In this document: positions 1 through 12,400 of the stretch, one piece after another
Layout of the letters: each line of letters begins with the position of its first letter
How positions within the stretch are numbered: position 1 is the stretch's first letter
NCBI GenBank assembly: GCA_949128115.1
Contig: OX421966.1
Span: 47,179,416 to 47,243,415, forward strand
Reading direction: 5' to 3'
From: Anaspis maculata
Lineage: Eukaryota > Arthropoda > Insecta > Coleoptera > Scraptiidae
Length of the DNA: 64,000 nucleotides
The notes under the pieces: model-generated
What the model was told of the DNA's origin: nothing
Seen by the model: the letters and a program-made list of their open reading frames with translations, nothing else
Database searches by the model: none
Program-made: the position numbers and the translations under genes

Positions 1-45
1 ATGACAGCTGGGGTGCATGGAACATGAGCGCCATCACTTCAGGCG

Positions 46-547
46 TTTACCACTATAGTTCCCCATTGAAATCGATTTGAAAACGGTATCGGGATTGAAA
101 ACTGCATGTAAACGCTTGCAACATCGTATTCAAATCGATTTGAGTCTCAAGGTCGATTCGGCAAATTCTGGGATCGTGTCGGGTTCGGATCGAAATAATA
201 CTCATGGAAACCCAATCGGATTGGATCGAAACATTAACAAACAGAAACTGATACATAGCAATGAGTGAAACCGCTGTTCTGGTCGCATCGAGGGTCGCAT
301 TCATACTTGCTCCTGTTGTCTGCACTTCTGCCTTCTGCACACTTGCAGTTTGCAGAGTACTTGCACTTTCTCTGATACGTTAGGTTGGGATAGTTTTAGG
401 TTAGGGTTTGACACTCATGACAGATATGTTAACAGAATTCAAATAGATTTGAATACCGAGTTCGACCCACTCATGTGAACACTACCGTATTCAATCCCGA
501 TACCGTTTTCAAATCGATTTCAACTCTCCATGGAAACGTAGTAATAA
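46..547. repeat. Terminal-inverted-repeat (foldback) element
   Basis: A 34-bp perfect inverted repeat lies at 66-99 and 490-523 (core TTGAAATCGATTTGAAAACG, continuing into GTATCGGGATTGAA). The interior is unique and holds no convincing coding sequence. The outer boundaries are uncertain because pairing decays outside the 34 bp. Family not recognised; probably a non-autonomous element. Confidence 0.6.
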
Positions 548-689
548 TAGCTGTATTACACTACACAATTTCTTGTACAACTTCTTGTACAATCTGTCAA
601 ATAAACAATCAAGTTCATTGTTTTTAGACACTATTTTGGCAGATTGTACAAGAAATTGTACAAGAAATTGTGTAGTGTGATACAGCTAT
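547..689. repeat. Palindromic MITE
   Basis: A near-perfect palindrome whose arms begin ATAGCTGTATTACACTACAC and end with the complement; TTCTTGTACAA is repeated twice in each arm. It abuts a second element with related ends at 688-798. Confidence 0.7.
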
Positions 690-798
690 TACACTACAAA
701 CTTGTACAATTTATTGAACCATCTGCCAAAATACTGTCAAAAACAATTAACTTGATTGTTCAACTGACAGATTGTTCAAGAAATTGTGTAGTGTAATA
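688..798. repeat. Second palindromic MITE with related ends
   Basis: TATTACACTACA at the left end matches the complement of TGTAGTGTAATA at the right. The internal CTTGTACAA motif is shared with the adjacent 547-689 element, so the two are probably relatives inserted side by side. Confidence 0.6.
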
Positions 799-964
799 AT
801 ACAGCTTCAACAGACATACCAAAATCTTACAAAAAATAACAATTCAGTAAATGAATTAAAAAAAACATAATTATCCAGGATATCAATGAATCTTGGGTTT
901 TCGAATATATTTTTGCATTTTTGCTGGGAAACTTTTCATTATCTTTCAGGGATCACAAGTAAAT

Positions 965-1093
965 GGGTAGTATCAATACAAAATAAGCATAAGCATTTGC
1001 TTGGATTTCATAGGCGTTACTAGGGAAAGTCCGCTTAGCAACTCCTCAAAAATCTAAGCAAATGCTTATGCTTATTTTTTATTATTACTACCC
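965..1093. repeat. Palindromic element
   Basis: The inverted arms contain AAATAAGCATAAGCATTTGC on the left and its complement on the right, bounded by GGGTAGTA and TACTACCC. It looks like a small MITE of about 130 bp. No coding content. Confidence 0.65.
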
Positions 1094-2040
1094 AATACCT
1101 ACCTACTACCTATTGCCGACACATGAAAGTGAACGACAGATGAATGACATTTTACACTTTTGTCCTGAGAATAAAGCTTGAGAGTTATCCAGATGCTGGA
1201 AGATGATCCATTAGCCTTGCTGTACGCACCACGCACCTTGAATTTTCCAGAATGCAAACGACTCGCGCCTTGGAGAAAATTCCAAAAATTATCCATCTGT
1301 GACATTCTGTCGATCAGTTTTTTGTGTCGTTATTAGTAACTTCTACTTGTTAGGTAGAAGCCTTCGCTTCTAGCGAATTAGAAGGATTGGCATTCGTTAG
1401 CGAAGAAGATTCGCGAAACATTCGGTAACTTAGCCATTCGACACGGAAGGTTCAATTCGAACCGAAAACCAAATGAACGTTCGCGTGCTCGTGCTACTAA
1501 GGATTGGGCCATTTCTTTGCATTCTGTTAATTTTCCTCATTTGGACCGGGGCTGGCTGTCATAGTTACCGTGGTCAGGGATTGTCTTTGTCCTGTGATAC
1601 GGTTTTCTACGACTTGCTTATGTAATTACGCTACCGTTTGCGTAACCGTATGCGGTTTCGTTTCCGCTTGCGTCGACTATAAACTAAGCTCAACAGCGAA
1701 AAATTGCTTTGTATTGGTATAATTGGTTTTCACATCGGGCGCTGGAGCGCCGCCCGGCTATAGCGGGGGGCGCAAAGCGCCTTTTTTGATTTTTTTTTTC
1801 AGTCGGTCGAATTTTTGCGCCCCTGGCAAAGTGCGCCCGCGTGCGTCGCACGCCTTGAACGCCCTGTTAGGAACGGCCCTGATTGTCATCATCACCCCGG
1901 CGAATCGTATTTGAAGTTGAAAATTTTCAAAATGCTCGAAATCTACTTGGTATTTGACATCTACAATAAATGCGGAGCTTTTTTGTAAAATTTTGGAACT
2001 TCACAAATTGGATCTGCTTTGCTAGTAGTGAAAAAAATCG
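1094..2040. other. Non-coding stretch, no gene seen
   Basis: This stretch contains small imperfect inverted repeats around 1350-1460 (TTCGCTAGAAG-type words) and a short GC-rich patch at about 1735-1870 (GGGCGCTGGAGCGCCGCCC). I see no exon, RNA gene or recognisable transposon protein. Confidence 0.5.
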
Positions 2041-2163
2041 TATATAAACCGCGCTTGAGAAGGCTATTATAGCCTTCGCACGTATCTCACTCGCCGCTAC
2101 GCGGCTCGGGATTTAATCGGTGCTCACGCTATAATAGCTCACTTCTCAACCTTGGTATATAAT
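2041..2163 (-). repeat. Foldback element with GA/GTA hairpin (family member)
   Basis: Arms pair from TATATAAACC at the left to GGTATATA at the right. Read on the minus strand, the centre (2090-2110) is CCC-GA-GCCGC-GTA-GCGGC-GA-G: a GTA triloop on a 5-bp stem, then facing GA dinucleotides. The same plan with different stem sequence occurs at 15838-16082, 24444-24690, 26753-27000 and about 27709-27890. Confidence 0.65.
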
Positions 2164-2259
2164 ATACTATTTTGTAATCGTAATCACCCAAAGAGGAGAG
2201 AAAGTGTTGTGAAAGCGCTAAAAATTGTTCTCGCGATTTCGACGGATATATCCGATTTG

Positions 2260-2560
2260 AGGTCTCCTTTGACGATTAAGACCATTTCCAACGTGTAGAT
2301 CCATTTTCAAAATCGACACGGTTTAGGTTTTCTGACGGTAGTTTTTTCAAAATGGAATTTGCACATTCCATGAATTTGAATGAACTGCAGTGCAAACTTC
2401 GACATGCGATGAGCCCCACGAAATATCCATTTTAGATGCAGACATGGTGGGAATAAAAGTTTGAGAAAAGATTGAATCAATTTTTAGAGGAAAAATCTTC
2501 GAAATCGGACGGCACGGTTTTCGAGTTTTCGTCTCTGAAAAAACTACAAATTTTCCAACT
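2260..2560 (-). repeat. Fragment of dispersed repeat family X (inverted copy)
   Basis: Around 2343-2450 the sequence is the reverse complement of a segment at 25257-25345 (GCACATTCCATGAATTTGAA and GCGATGAGCCCCACGAAATAT words), also found at about 29565-29660. Family X is also present near full length at 24872-26035 and 29160-30460, and inverted at 39095-39830. No protein is recognisable. Confidence 0.6.
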
Positions 2561-2951
2561 TTTTATCCCGTGAACAGATTTTGGTGGGTCGGGAAAGTAA
2601 ACAAAATTGATATCATAATTGCTGGACATCTGATCTGGAAAATACAAAAACCGTTTCGAGATCAGACATCAGGCTTCATGAATAATTCATTAGAATTCGG
2701 AAAAAAAATTGTTCACAGAAACGGAGATCGATGGAACTCAGCACAATTTTGCAATGTTTTACATTCCACCCTGTAAAGAAAGTAATCGAAATTGAAAATA
2801 ACATCTCGTCAACGAGATGGATTCCTGAAAGATGGATCTAAAAAACTGTGGAAACAAATCCAAAATCGGTGTTGTCAATCAAAAGCTACGCCATTTTGAA
2901 AAAGGGCAAAATTTTCGATACCGTCATTCCAGTTGTTGAGCAGTTTAGTTG
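2561..2951. repeat. One arm of a long-TIR foldback (same family as 55104-56296)
   Basis: About 390 bp match the right arm of the 55.1-56.3 kb foldback, including AGAATTCGRAAAAAAAATTG, TTTTACATTCCACCCTGTAA and the terminal TGTTGAGCAGTTTA. Only one arm is present here, directly abutting the family X fragment. Confidence 0.65.
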
Positions 2952-3324
2952 ATCTTGGCCCAAGATTAGGAAGATGAAAGAGATGAGTTTTTGTTTGCTT
3001 TGACTGAATATAGGTACTCAGACACGCAACCGGTGTCAGTTGTCAAACTTACTCTGGCTTTACCTGAAACTTGAATGGATTTGACACATATGAAGCCACA
3101 GGGGTAGGATCTAAATTCTTAACTATCGTGGCTTCATACTTCAAATCCAATTATTCACAAAAACCTAAGTCATATATACCCTAAGCTCGACGCTCGACCC
3201 TAAGTAAGTCTTTATGACTCGCTTCATGATCTCTATGATTGAAATTGTAAACCAATTAAATCAAAAAGTATAGGTGCTCTGCCTCTTTAAGGGAAACAAG
3301 GACGTTCAATTTCTACTAAATTTA

Positions 3325-3475
3325 TTAATGTAAATAGTGCCCTACCCAACTGATTAAATCTATAAAACTCATTCCGCAATTTTCTTCGTATTTTTTGCAA
3401 CTTTTCTTGAATCTTCCCCGGTTTTCTGCCTTTTCGTAATCCTTCGTCATGTTTGGATTGGTGGAACTTGATGGA
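3325..3475 (-). CDS. DM4/12 gene, terminal exon 4
   Basis: Acceptor ATCTTTTCAG precedes T-CCA-TCA, completing the ILT-PSSS junction typical of this family. The exon continues to SCKKYEENCGMSFIDLIS and stops at TAA (3325-3327). An AATAAA overlaps the stop on the minus strand (3321-3326). The 2.4 kb gap from exon 3 is filled by repeats. Confidence 0.88.
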
Positions 3476-6400
3476 CTGAAAAGATTTAACAGAGTATTAT
3501 ACCGAGTGATCATTTGAAAACTATCCACCTGCAATAGCTCCCGATTCATAGTCAATTGTTCTTTGAGCAAAAACAGGTCGATTTTTATATCAAGGGGGAC
3601 TCTAAAACATACATTGGCAAGTTTATATCATCAGCCTTCTCGCCTCCACTTACCCCAACTTTGAAATTTCAAATGACACCACCTATCTTGCGATAATAAA
3701 ATTGAAGAGAATCAAATTCTCTTTCTATATAGAAAAAATATTTTCAAAATGTTTAACCCCACCCCCCTTTTCCCTAAAAGTTCTCTAAATGTCCCATTCA
3801 ATATTCTGGACACCTCAATTCTCTTTAGTTTAGTCAGCATCATCCTAGATAGCATCGAAGAAGAGAATTTTCGGTGAAAAAAATGCTACCCAAGTTCACC
3901 CCATTGCTCTCCCCCACCTCAACTTCAAAATTTAACAAAACGCCATCTGCTTTGTGATACATCGAATTAAAGGGAATCGAATTCTCTTTCTGAAAACAAT
4001 TCTTTTGAAATTTTCAACCCCTCCCCAATTCAATTGAATCATTTAAAACGGGGGTTTTAAAAATTTCGAAAAAACTTTGTTCAGGAAGAGAATTCAATTT
4101 CCTTCAATTTGATGTATCACAAAGAGAATTTTCTCTTCCGATGCTGTGTAGGATGACCGGTGCCGCCGAGATGGTGGTTCAGAAGGTGATATATTATTAG
4201 GGCCCGGAGCCCCGTGGGGGGCTCTTGAGCGCGAGTTAATTTTCTTTTTAGCTTAACAAGTAACAGAAAAGTAAAAAAGTTGAAAAACCCAAAAGCAAAA
4301 TCCTGATTTACTGCCTGCTTGAAATATAGGATTATTAAAAAAAAAGTCACAAATCCAAAGAAAGGAAGTTTCACACTGGCAGAAGAAGAAATTCACAAAC
4401 AAGCTACTGCTTTGGAGCTTTGGTGGATAGGATTTTGCATCCGTAAAAACTAGGAAAGCTCTTGTTTAGAATTGAACAAGAAGCTCAGTTTTTGTTTGTT
4501 TTTGTCGTTCTTCTTGCTTCAATTGGTGAAAATACGTAATACATATTTGCTGTTTCTGTCTCTGTCTCTTTCGATTCAATTCTATAGGTCGCGGGAACAT
4601 AACCGTCACCTTGGCACCCGCTATGGCAACGTTGCAAGTATGCCTATGTGGCAACTGCGCAATGCGCATCCTTTTTGACGTTGAATTGATATAAAACGCT
4701 CGCGCAATCGCAGACAGGGTGCTAGGGTACCGCTGTAGAGATTCGTTTGTTTTTAAAATTACTCAGACAAATCTTGAGTAGCACAATTATTTTTTTGATA
4801 AAGTGGCAATAGTTCAATAAATCATCTATATAATTTATTACAACTAAAGAAAATGGTAATCACAAGTACTAGTGGAATTAGCATTATACCATAATATACC
4901 CATCTTTAGTCCGCCATTTTTGTTCTCGCGACCTATACTGCTCGTGAGCTGACGGTTGATGCCTCATATAGGTCTGACTAATTCATCTCGAATGTTCCAT
5001 GCGTTCTCCAGCAGTTTCCTCAGTGACCCGGCATACGATTTCTAGACGACTCCCGAATAATCACACACCTTCCGCGTATAATTCTGCTGTGCTGTAGAGT
5101 CGGCGCCGCCGCCAGATGGACAGATGTGTCCTGGGTAGATGTGTCCAGATGTAGTGGGTATTCTTGAAAGTGTGCGAGAAACTCCCTGGAAGTGAAATAC
5201 ATTCCGCAGTACACTGATGTAGCGAATGTTGCCTAAGATCGTGGTTTTTAGGCAACTTCCGCTACCGAAGTGTAGTACGTGTAGTATAAAACTCCCAGGG
5301 AGTTTCTCCCACATTTTCAAGAATAGCGGCCCTGATCGAGCGTTGGAATCTCCCCATTCAGTTTCACGTACACGCACGCTCTGGAATGCACAAGAACGCT
5401 CCGCACTTGTACACTGCAACCCAATGGAAGACTCTGGAAAAATCTTGTGTTCAACATAATGCACGGGAATCGCCGCTCGCAACAGTATGTTTTAAATGTC
5501 CCCCTTGATATAAAAATCTACACCTGTTCTTGCTCAAAGAAATATTCTCTAGGAATCGGGAGTTATTGCAGGTGGATAGTTTTCGAATGACACCCGGTAC
5601 AAACACAACGCAGAGGAAGAAAAACATTTTCACGTTCTTTACCATTTCGCCAAAGGAAGGACTTCCAAGTTTGCCGCGCTAGGAAGAGCGTTATTAGGTT
5701 GGCAGACTCTCCGAGCAGCCCCGAGTACAAATGACGTGGAAATGAAGTCATACCACGGATAGTCATACTCATTTGTGCTCGAAGCGTCATGCCGAACTCA
5801 CCCATTACTGATCGCTGTCAGCTGTTGTAAAAAAAACAATTTCCTAAGCCCGCCAAATTTGAAAATGTGCCGCTAGCGAAGTGGTAGTGAATGCACCCTT
5901 ACGTCAGTATGATATGAAATAAGTCTCCTAAGACCCCGGTGTGTTGAAGTGAGTACAAAGCAGCTTCGCAGATCGCTCGTAACATGCACTCCTTTCCCGG
6001 GTAACCATTTCTGGAACAAGAAAAATTAGCAATGTTACCATTGGTATAGTTACCTCATCGCAATTAGTATAGGTAGTTAAATGTATAATAAGAAAGATTT
6101 CCAACCTTTCCATTTTTGCTTCGAAAATTTCATAGAAGAACTTTCTATCCCAAGATCTTTTTGTGACCAACGGCGGGAACGTAAAAGTAGTTTGATTCTG
6201 CGGTAGATTGTAGTTTGCTTCGAAATTATACGAGAAAAACATGTTGTAGTTGGGAAGAGGTTCGACGAGAGGCGTGGAAATTGCTACGAATATCTGGAAA
6301 ACTCGTACTGTTAAAAAATCAAAATAAACGACCCCACGGAGTAGGTACTTGCCAATAAAATAGATGATTATGTTCAACTGATCACTGATTTGGTGAAATT

Positions 6401-9400
6401 ACCAAAATTATACAAATAAAAATGAACCAATAACCAACCTCTGAAATACTGAACAGTAAACAGTTTATTCATATATTTTTGGCCCGCAGATTTGGGAAAA
6501 GGTCTTGTCAAACGGGTCTGATGTTTGGCTGACGGGCTGACGCTAAGGAAAGTGGCTGGAAACACCGAAAAAACACGACCCTAAACCGTCCGTGTAATTG
6601 TCGGACTCTGTGTGTGTATCTCCAGTTTTACCCGGTTCTCATATGAAGGTGTCGTCCAAGTTACTGATGTCTTTTTGAGGGTTTGTCCATCAACACAGGC
6701 GCGTGCTGGGACCCCAAAGAGGGCCGGCAAATTCATGTTAAGGGGTTTCTGTCTGATGCGACTAAAAAAGTTGTTGACGGGAATCGGTTCTATTCAATTT
6801 TCATCTTCAAGTAAAAACTCCTCCAAAGAGAAAATGTACGGGCAATAATGTCAAATTTTCGAAATTTACAATAAAATTTGAGAATTTTTTATTTCGATTT
6901 TTGAAAATTCAAAAACTAGATAGCATCGCACATACATCTTTCTTCAAGAAAGTCGCGTGCCAAATTTGAACTTTCTATTTGAAAAAAAAAGGTACGAAAA
7001 ATTATTTCTCGTAGACATGAAAAAGTGAATTAGTAGAATGGGAAGATACAGGGTGGTCGATCCTAGCGTAATTATATCATAGCGGCCTTACCGTTCAAGA
7101 TGAAAGAGATGAAAAGTGCTATTCTGTAAAAAATAACATTCCATAAACGCTCTGTTATGTAAAAATTCGTGTCGGCAATTAGCTGTTGCCTGGGTAATAA
7201 CAACGTAACGTAACGTAACGTAACGTAACAAGGAAAGGTTTTGCGCATGAAACCTGATGTATGTGTCAAATTGTGGTCCGTATTGAAACGTGGAATTTTT
7301 CGGTCCCTGAACGTAATTATTGATGGAAAGCAGTGTTCTGGCGTGTGGTGAATGGTGAACGGTCGACGGGAGGCCAGACTGGTCGGTTGTGTGAAGATTC
7401 GGCAAGATATTCGAAGAAACGCAGGGCCCAGGCCTTTGTTTACAAAAGTGCACGGAAGCAGATAAGAATTATTAGCGTCACATGTCAAGCGAACCCGAAT
7501 ATTCTGACGATACCGGGAGCGATCAAAAATACAAGGACCGTAAACGACCCTTAGAAGTATCTCCAACGCAGATTGCCGGTGTGAGTAAGAAGACACGACC
7601 AGCACGACCTGCCAAATCTCTTCATAGAGCTCAACAAAAAGACAAGATTGAAAAGAGTGGAAGCAACATCACTATGGAGGAATTAAGCAAGAAACTTGAT
7701 CATATCCTGATACACTTGGAGGTCCTTAAACAGGACAATGTTCAGTTCAAAGAAAAGTTCGACAGTATCCAAAACCAACTCCGAGAAAGAGATTTGAAAT
7801 GGGAAGAAGACAAGCAGCACATGGTTGACAGATTGACACAACTGGAGAGAAGAATGGAACAGCAAGAAAGAAGAGAAAACAGGAACAAGCTTACTATTAA
7901 AAGTGACCGTCCGATCCGAAACCCAGATAACGACCTGAAGTTAGCAGTCGCAAACTTCCTCAATAAGGAGCTCAACGTTATGCCTCAGCTCAAGTCCGCC
8001 TTCAAATTGAACCATGAAGAGAACATATACATCGTGGAAGCTAGCGACTGGGACAGTAAGCAGTTAATCATGAAGTCCAAATCAACTCTTGGGAGTAAAG
8101 AAATCTATATTGAGAATACCCAAACCCACAAAGAGCGACTTATCCAATATGAGATAAGAAAATTTGCACGACAAGAAAGACAAAAAGGAACAAGAAATGT
8201 ACGTGTCGCTTACCAGAAAGTTCAAATTGGAAATGTATGGCTACATTGGAATGAAACCACTATGCAATTGGAGCCAAAAAACCGAGAAAACTAAGAAAAT
8301 CGAGGCCAAAGAGGGGGAAGGAGGGAGGAAGAAAAGAAGAAGGAAAAAGTGAAGAAAGAAAATTTAAGTTATTAGTTTGGAATTGTAGAGGTTTTAAGAA
8401 GTTTTTTACTATGGACACAAGTGAGGTCACAAATATATGTAAATTCAGTATAATTTGTTTAACGGAAACATTTTTGACCTCGATAACGCCCAAGTTACCT
8501 TCATTTTTTGATAAATATTATTGCTTTCATTCTGGGGCAATCAAGGATAAGGCATTGGGCAGAGCGAGCGGAGGTATTATGATACTGATCTTCAAAGAGC
8601 TATGTAAATCTGAGAATATACACCTGATCGCTCAAGATGTCAATTGGCTAATATTAAGAATTACAATAAGAGAGGCTACCATTATTGTGGGAAGTTTCTA
8701 CTTATCACCGAGTTTGAATGATAAACAATCTGTAGAGTTGGTTCAAGATATAGTCACTGATACGTACCAGATGTACCCTAATGATAAATTTTTTGTCTTA
8801 GGTGATTTTAACGCCAGAATTGGGGAATTGAACAGCTTTTTGTTAGACGAAGGGGAAGAAGAAATGTTTCTAGATAATTTTACACGGAAGCGAGAATCAC
8901 TCGACAAGAAAACAAACCCTCGTGGCAACAAGCTCGTTGGAGCGATGGAGGATATGGGATTCACAGTTCTCAATGGGCGAACAATTTCTGATCAGCGAGG
9001 TGAGTTCACATGTCTGGGTCGAGCGGGAGGTAGTGTTATAGACTTGGTCTGGGCTAACGTCAATGCTCTGAATATGATTAACGATTTTTATATAGATGGT
9101 TTTACTCACGATTCTGATCATTTGCCTTGCTGTTTGCGTTTGGATTTTGATAATAACGTGCTTACCAAAAATGAGTCAACATTACCTAGTATTACAAGGG
9201 ACATCTACAAATGGGAAACCGATAAAAGCGTAGCATACAATAATGTCAGTGGACAGTCCTATAGAGTGCATAATTTCAGTAATGAAAACCTTGAAGAAAA
9301 CGCCTGTAATTTGATTGAAGCAGTCAAAGAGGTGTCAAGTTTTCTCAATCTCAGGAAAAGCAAACGGGTGGGAGGACTTGCGAAAGAGTTGAAACAGTCA

Positions 9401-12400
9401 AAGCCATGGTTCGATAAGGAATGCCTTAGATGTAAAAAGGAAGTGATAAGAACATTCAAAAAGCTGAAGAAAAATAATTTTGAATCAAAGGTCTTTGCAG
9501 AGTACAATAAAACGAAAAAAGAGTACAGAAATGTTGTAAAGCAGAAAAAGAGTCAGTATCATGCAGACATTACAAATGGCCTCAACTTTGTGAACACGCC
9601 GCGTATCTTCTGGGAAACATTTTCTAAACTGAATAATTTCAAGAACGACAGAAGAAATTCCCAGATAGCTCTATCAACGTGGGCAGATTTTTATAGGTCT
9701 TTTTATCATATTGGTGATTATAACAATATTATTGTGCTACCTCAGAGTAACTCAATAATATGCACGCAACACCCTCTCTTAGATAAAGAAATAACCATAT
9801 TAGAACTTAACAATTCATTAATGTACTTGAAGAGTAATAAGGCGGCAGGTCAGGATGGCTTATCAATTGAATTTTATCGGAATTTGAGTAATGACTGGAT
9901 ACGGTACGTTTTAAAACTTTTCAATCAGGTTATGGCGAGTGAAGAAACTCCATTGTCTTGGTCCAACGTGAAAATGTTTCATTTGCACAAAAAAGGAGAT
10001 GCTTCAAAACCAGAAAATTACCGAAGCATAGCGTTGATCAATCATATTGCGAAGCTTTTCACGAACATCCTGAAAGATCGGCTAATACTCATGGTGGAAA
10101 GTGAAAATCACCTGCCTGAAAATCAAGCAGGCTTCCGTAAAAACCGCAGTTGCTCAGATAACATATTTGTATTGTCAACAATAATTAATAATCACATTCG
10201 TCTGCCAAAGAGGAAAGTCTTTGCGCTCTTTGTGGATTTCAAAAGAGCGTTTGATTCAGTCAATCATTCGGTGCTATGGGAAAAATTGCATGAGTGTGGC
10301 ATTAGTACCAAAATAATTCGTATCATTCAATCAATCTATAAAAATGCACAAATAACTTTGCAAGATAGACTGGGCAACACTGACTCGATTGGGATTACAA
10401 GGGGCGTTCTCCAGGGTGATCCACTGAGCCCTTTACTTTTTTCACTATTACTCAATGAAATTGAACCATTTTTTCAAGAGAGGGGCTCAACCGGCATTGC
10501 CCTGGATGGGCTCACAAACATCTTAACCCTACTGTATGCTGACGACTTGGTAATGTTAGCAGACTCGCCACAACAGCTGAAAAATATCCTTAAGACTCTG
10601 GAGGAGTTTTGTAAATCGCTGGACCTTGAAGTGAATACTGACAAAACCAAAATCGTAGTGTTTAGAAAAAGTAATGTTTATCGATCCCAGGAGAAATTTT
10701 TTTATCGTTCAGCGCGAATAGAAGTTGTAAATGAGTACACATATCTGGGGGTGAAATTTTTCTACAACGGACTTTTTAGGAACACTTTTGAAGACCGGGC
10801 ACAAAAATCAAGAATTAGCTCCAGTTGCATTTCGAACCTAGTAAATTCAAAGGCGATCAACAACATAGGCACCATTTTCAAATTGTACTACACAGTGGTT
10901 GTTCCAACATTCACATATGCAGGAGCAATTTGGGCCCTTCGATATGTGGACGAAATGGAAAGGATACAAAATAATTTCATAAAGAACGTTTTTTATCTGC
11001 AAAGATCCACTCCAGGATACATCTTAAGAGCAGAATTCAAACTACCTAAATTAAGTTCGCTTCTGATCAGATACGCGCTGAACTTTCTAAAGAGAACCCT
11101 GATTTTGGACGACCAGCGATACCCGGCGATTGCTTTGAAGAGATTGATCGACTTGGATAACACCAACGGTAATGTCATGAAACTGAACTGGTTTTCACAA
11201 CTTAAAAGCGTTTTGTACACAAACTACAATATCAGTTTTAACATCAGGGAAATAAACTTAGACACTATTGAAACTATCATGGAAACAATAGATAATCAAA
11301 ATAGGATGTGTGACTGGAATCGATTACTGCTGAGCACCTTTGTTCCTGATTTCAAACATTATATAGTTGGCGATCCGTTCAAGTTTGGCGAGGACTTTTA
11401 TCTCTTCCACAGTATACCATTGGCACTCAAAAAATGTATGATTCAGCTTAGAACTTGCAATTCCTCCTACTTGAAGCTCTACATTAATGGCATGAATTAT
11501 AAAATCCAGCTTTCTGAAAAATGCACGATTTGCAACTTACAGCAGGACGAATCAATCAAGCACATTCTTTTTTTCTGCCCGATGTACCAAGGTCTGAGAC
11601 ACCGGCTCCTGCGGGAGAACAGTGACTGTGAAACCATCTTTCAGAAACTGACAGCTGCAAATTGCGGGATAATTTATAATTTTTTAAGAGAGGCTGTGAG
11701 ACTCAGGTCTTTCATTGTAGATGAGTGAGCTACAGCGCAAGAATATTCTGGGATTTTTTTAGTTAAATTGTGATTATTATTATTAGATATTAAGGCATCA
11801 TTATTTATTTTATTTTAGTACTTAAACCATCATTAATTATTTCTGTTACCTATTAAAACCTTTCCTTGTTCATAACAATTTAAGTTGAAAGAACAATAAA
11901 TATATTTCAAATTTCAAATTTCAAATATTTCAAATTTCAAATAACAACGTAACAGAGTCTTTATGGAACGTAATTTTTTAGAGAATCGCACCATAAGAAA
12001 AAAGTTGTATGGTTTTATAGAACTGAACTTAACGGAATAAAGTTGAACTATGAGGCCTGTTTGTGGACCCGACCCATGAATATCTTGCGGAATCGCTTTC
12101 CTCATCAGAATGATACTATCATCAAGGTGAAAATGTCCTCAGTCGGCAAAACAAAAGACCATACAGGAAGCCATACAGACCAATGAACAATTTTGTTTGG
12201 AGAGAAATTCTCAGCTTAAACGGACACACAATAACTATTTTCAAGTACAAGGACATATTGGACTGACAAAATGAAAACAAAATTGACTGACTTCTATATC
12301 ACAATTTCACTGCCTGAGATCATTGATTTGCGGGCTTGTAGGAGCATGCCCATTCGAGAAAGTTGAAATGCCATGACTTTTTTTCCATCAACGGTTCTTA

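Larger units (their letters stand above)
7210..11939 (+). mobile_element. Full-length non-LTR retrotransposon (LINE)
   Basis: The 14-bp sequence AATAACAACGTAAC occurs at 7196-7209 and again at 11940-11953, bracketing the element as a target-site duplication. Inside are a roughly 270-bp 5' leader, ORF1, an APE-endonuclease/RT ORF2, an AATAAA at 11895-11900, and a 3' tail of repeated ATTTCAAAT units in place of poly(A). Both ORFs are open with no stops, so the insertion looks young. It lies antisense in the first intron of the DM4/12 gene. The clade is in the Jockey/I group by ORF2 architecture (no RNase H domain seen); the exact clade is not resolved. Confidence 0.88.

Noticed and set aside
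5042..5482. 146-codon minus-strand frame in DM4/12 intron 3
   Set aside because: It runs through a foldback repeat, and the true DM4/12 tail is found at 3325-3475.
7204..7229. (GTAAC)n as an independent microsatellite
   Set aside because: It begins within the LINE target duplication and is best read as part of the insertion junction or LINE 5' end.
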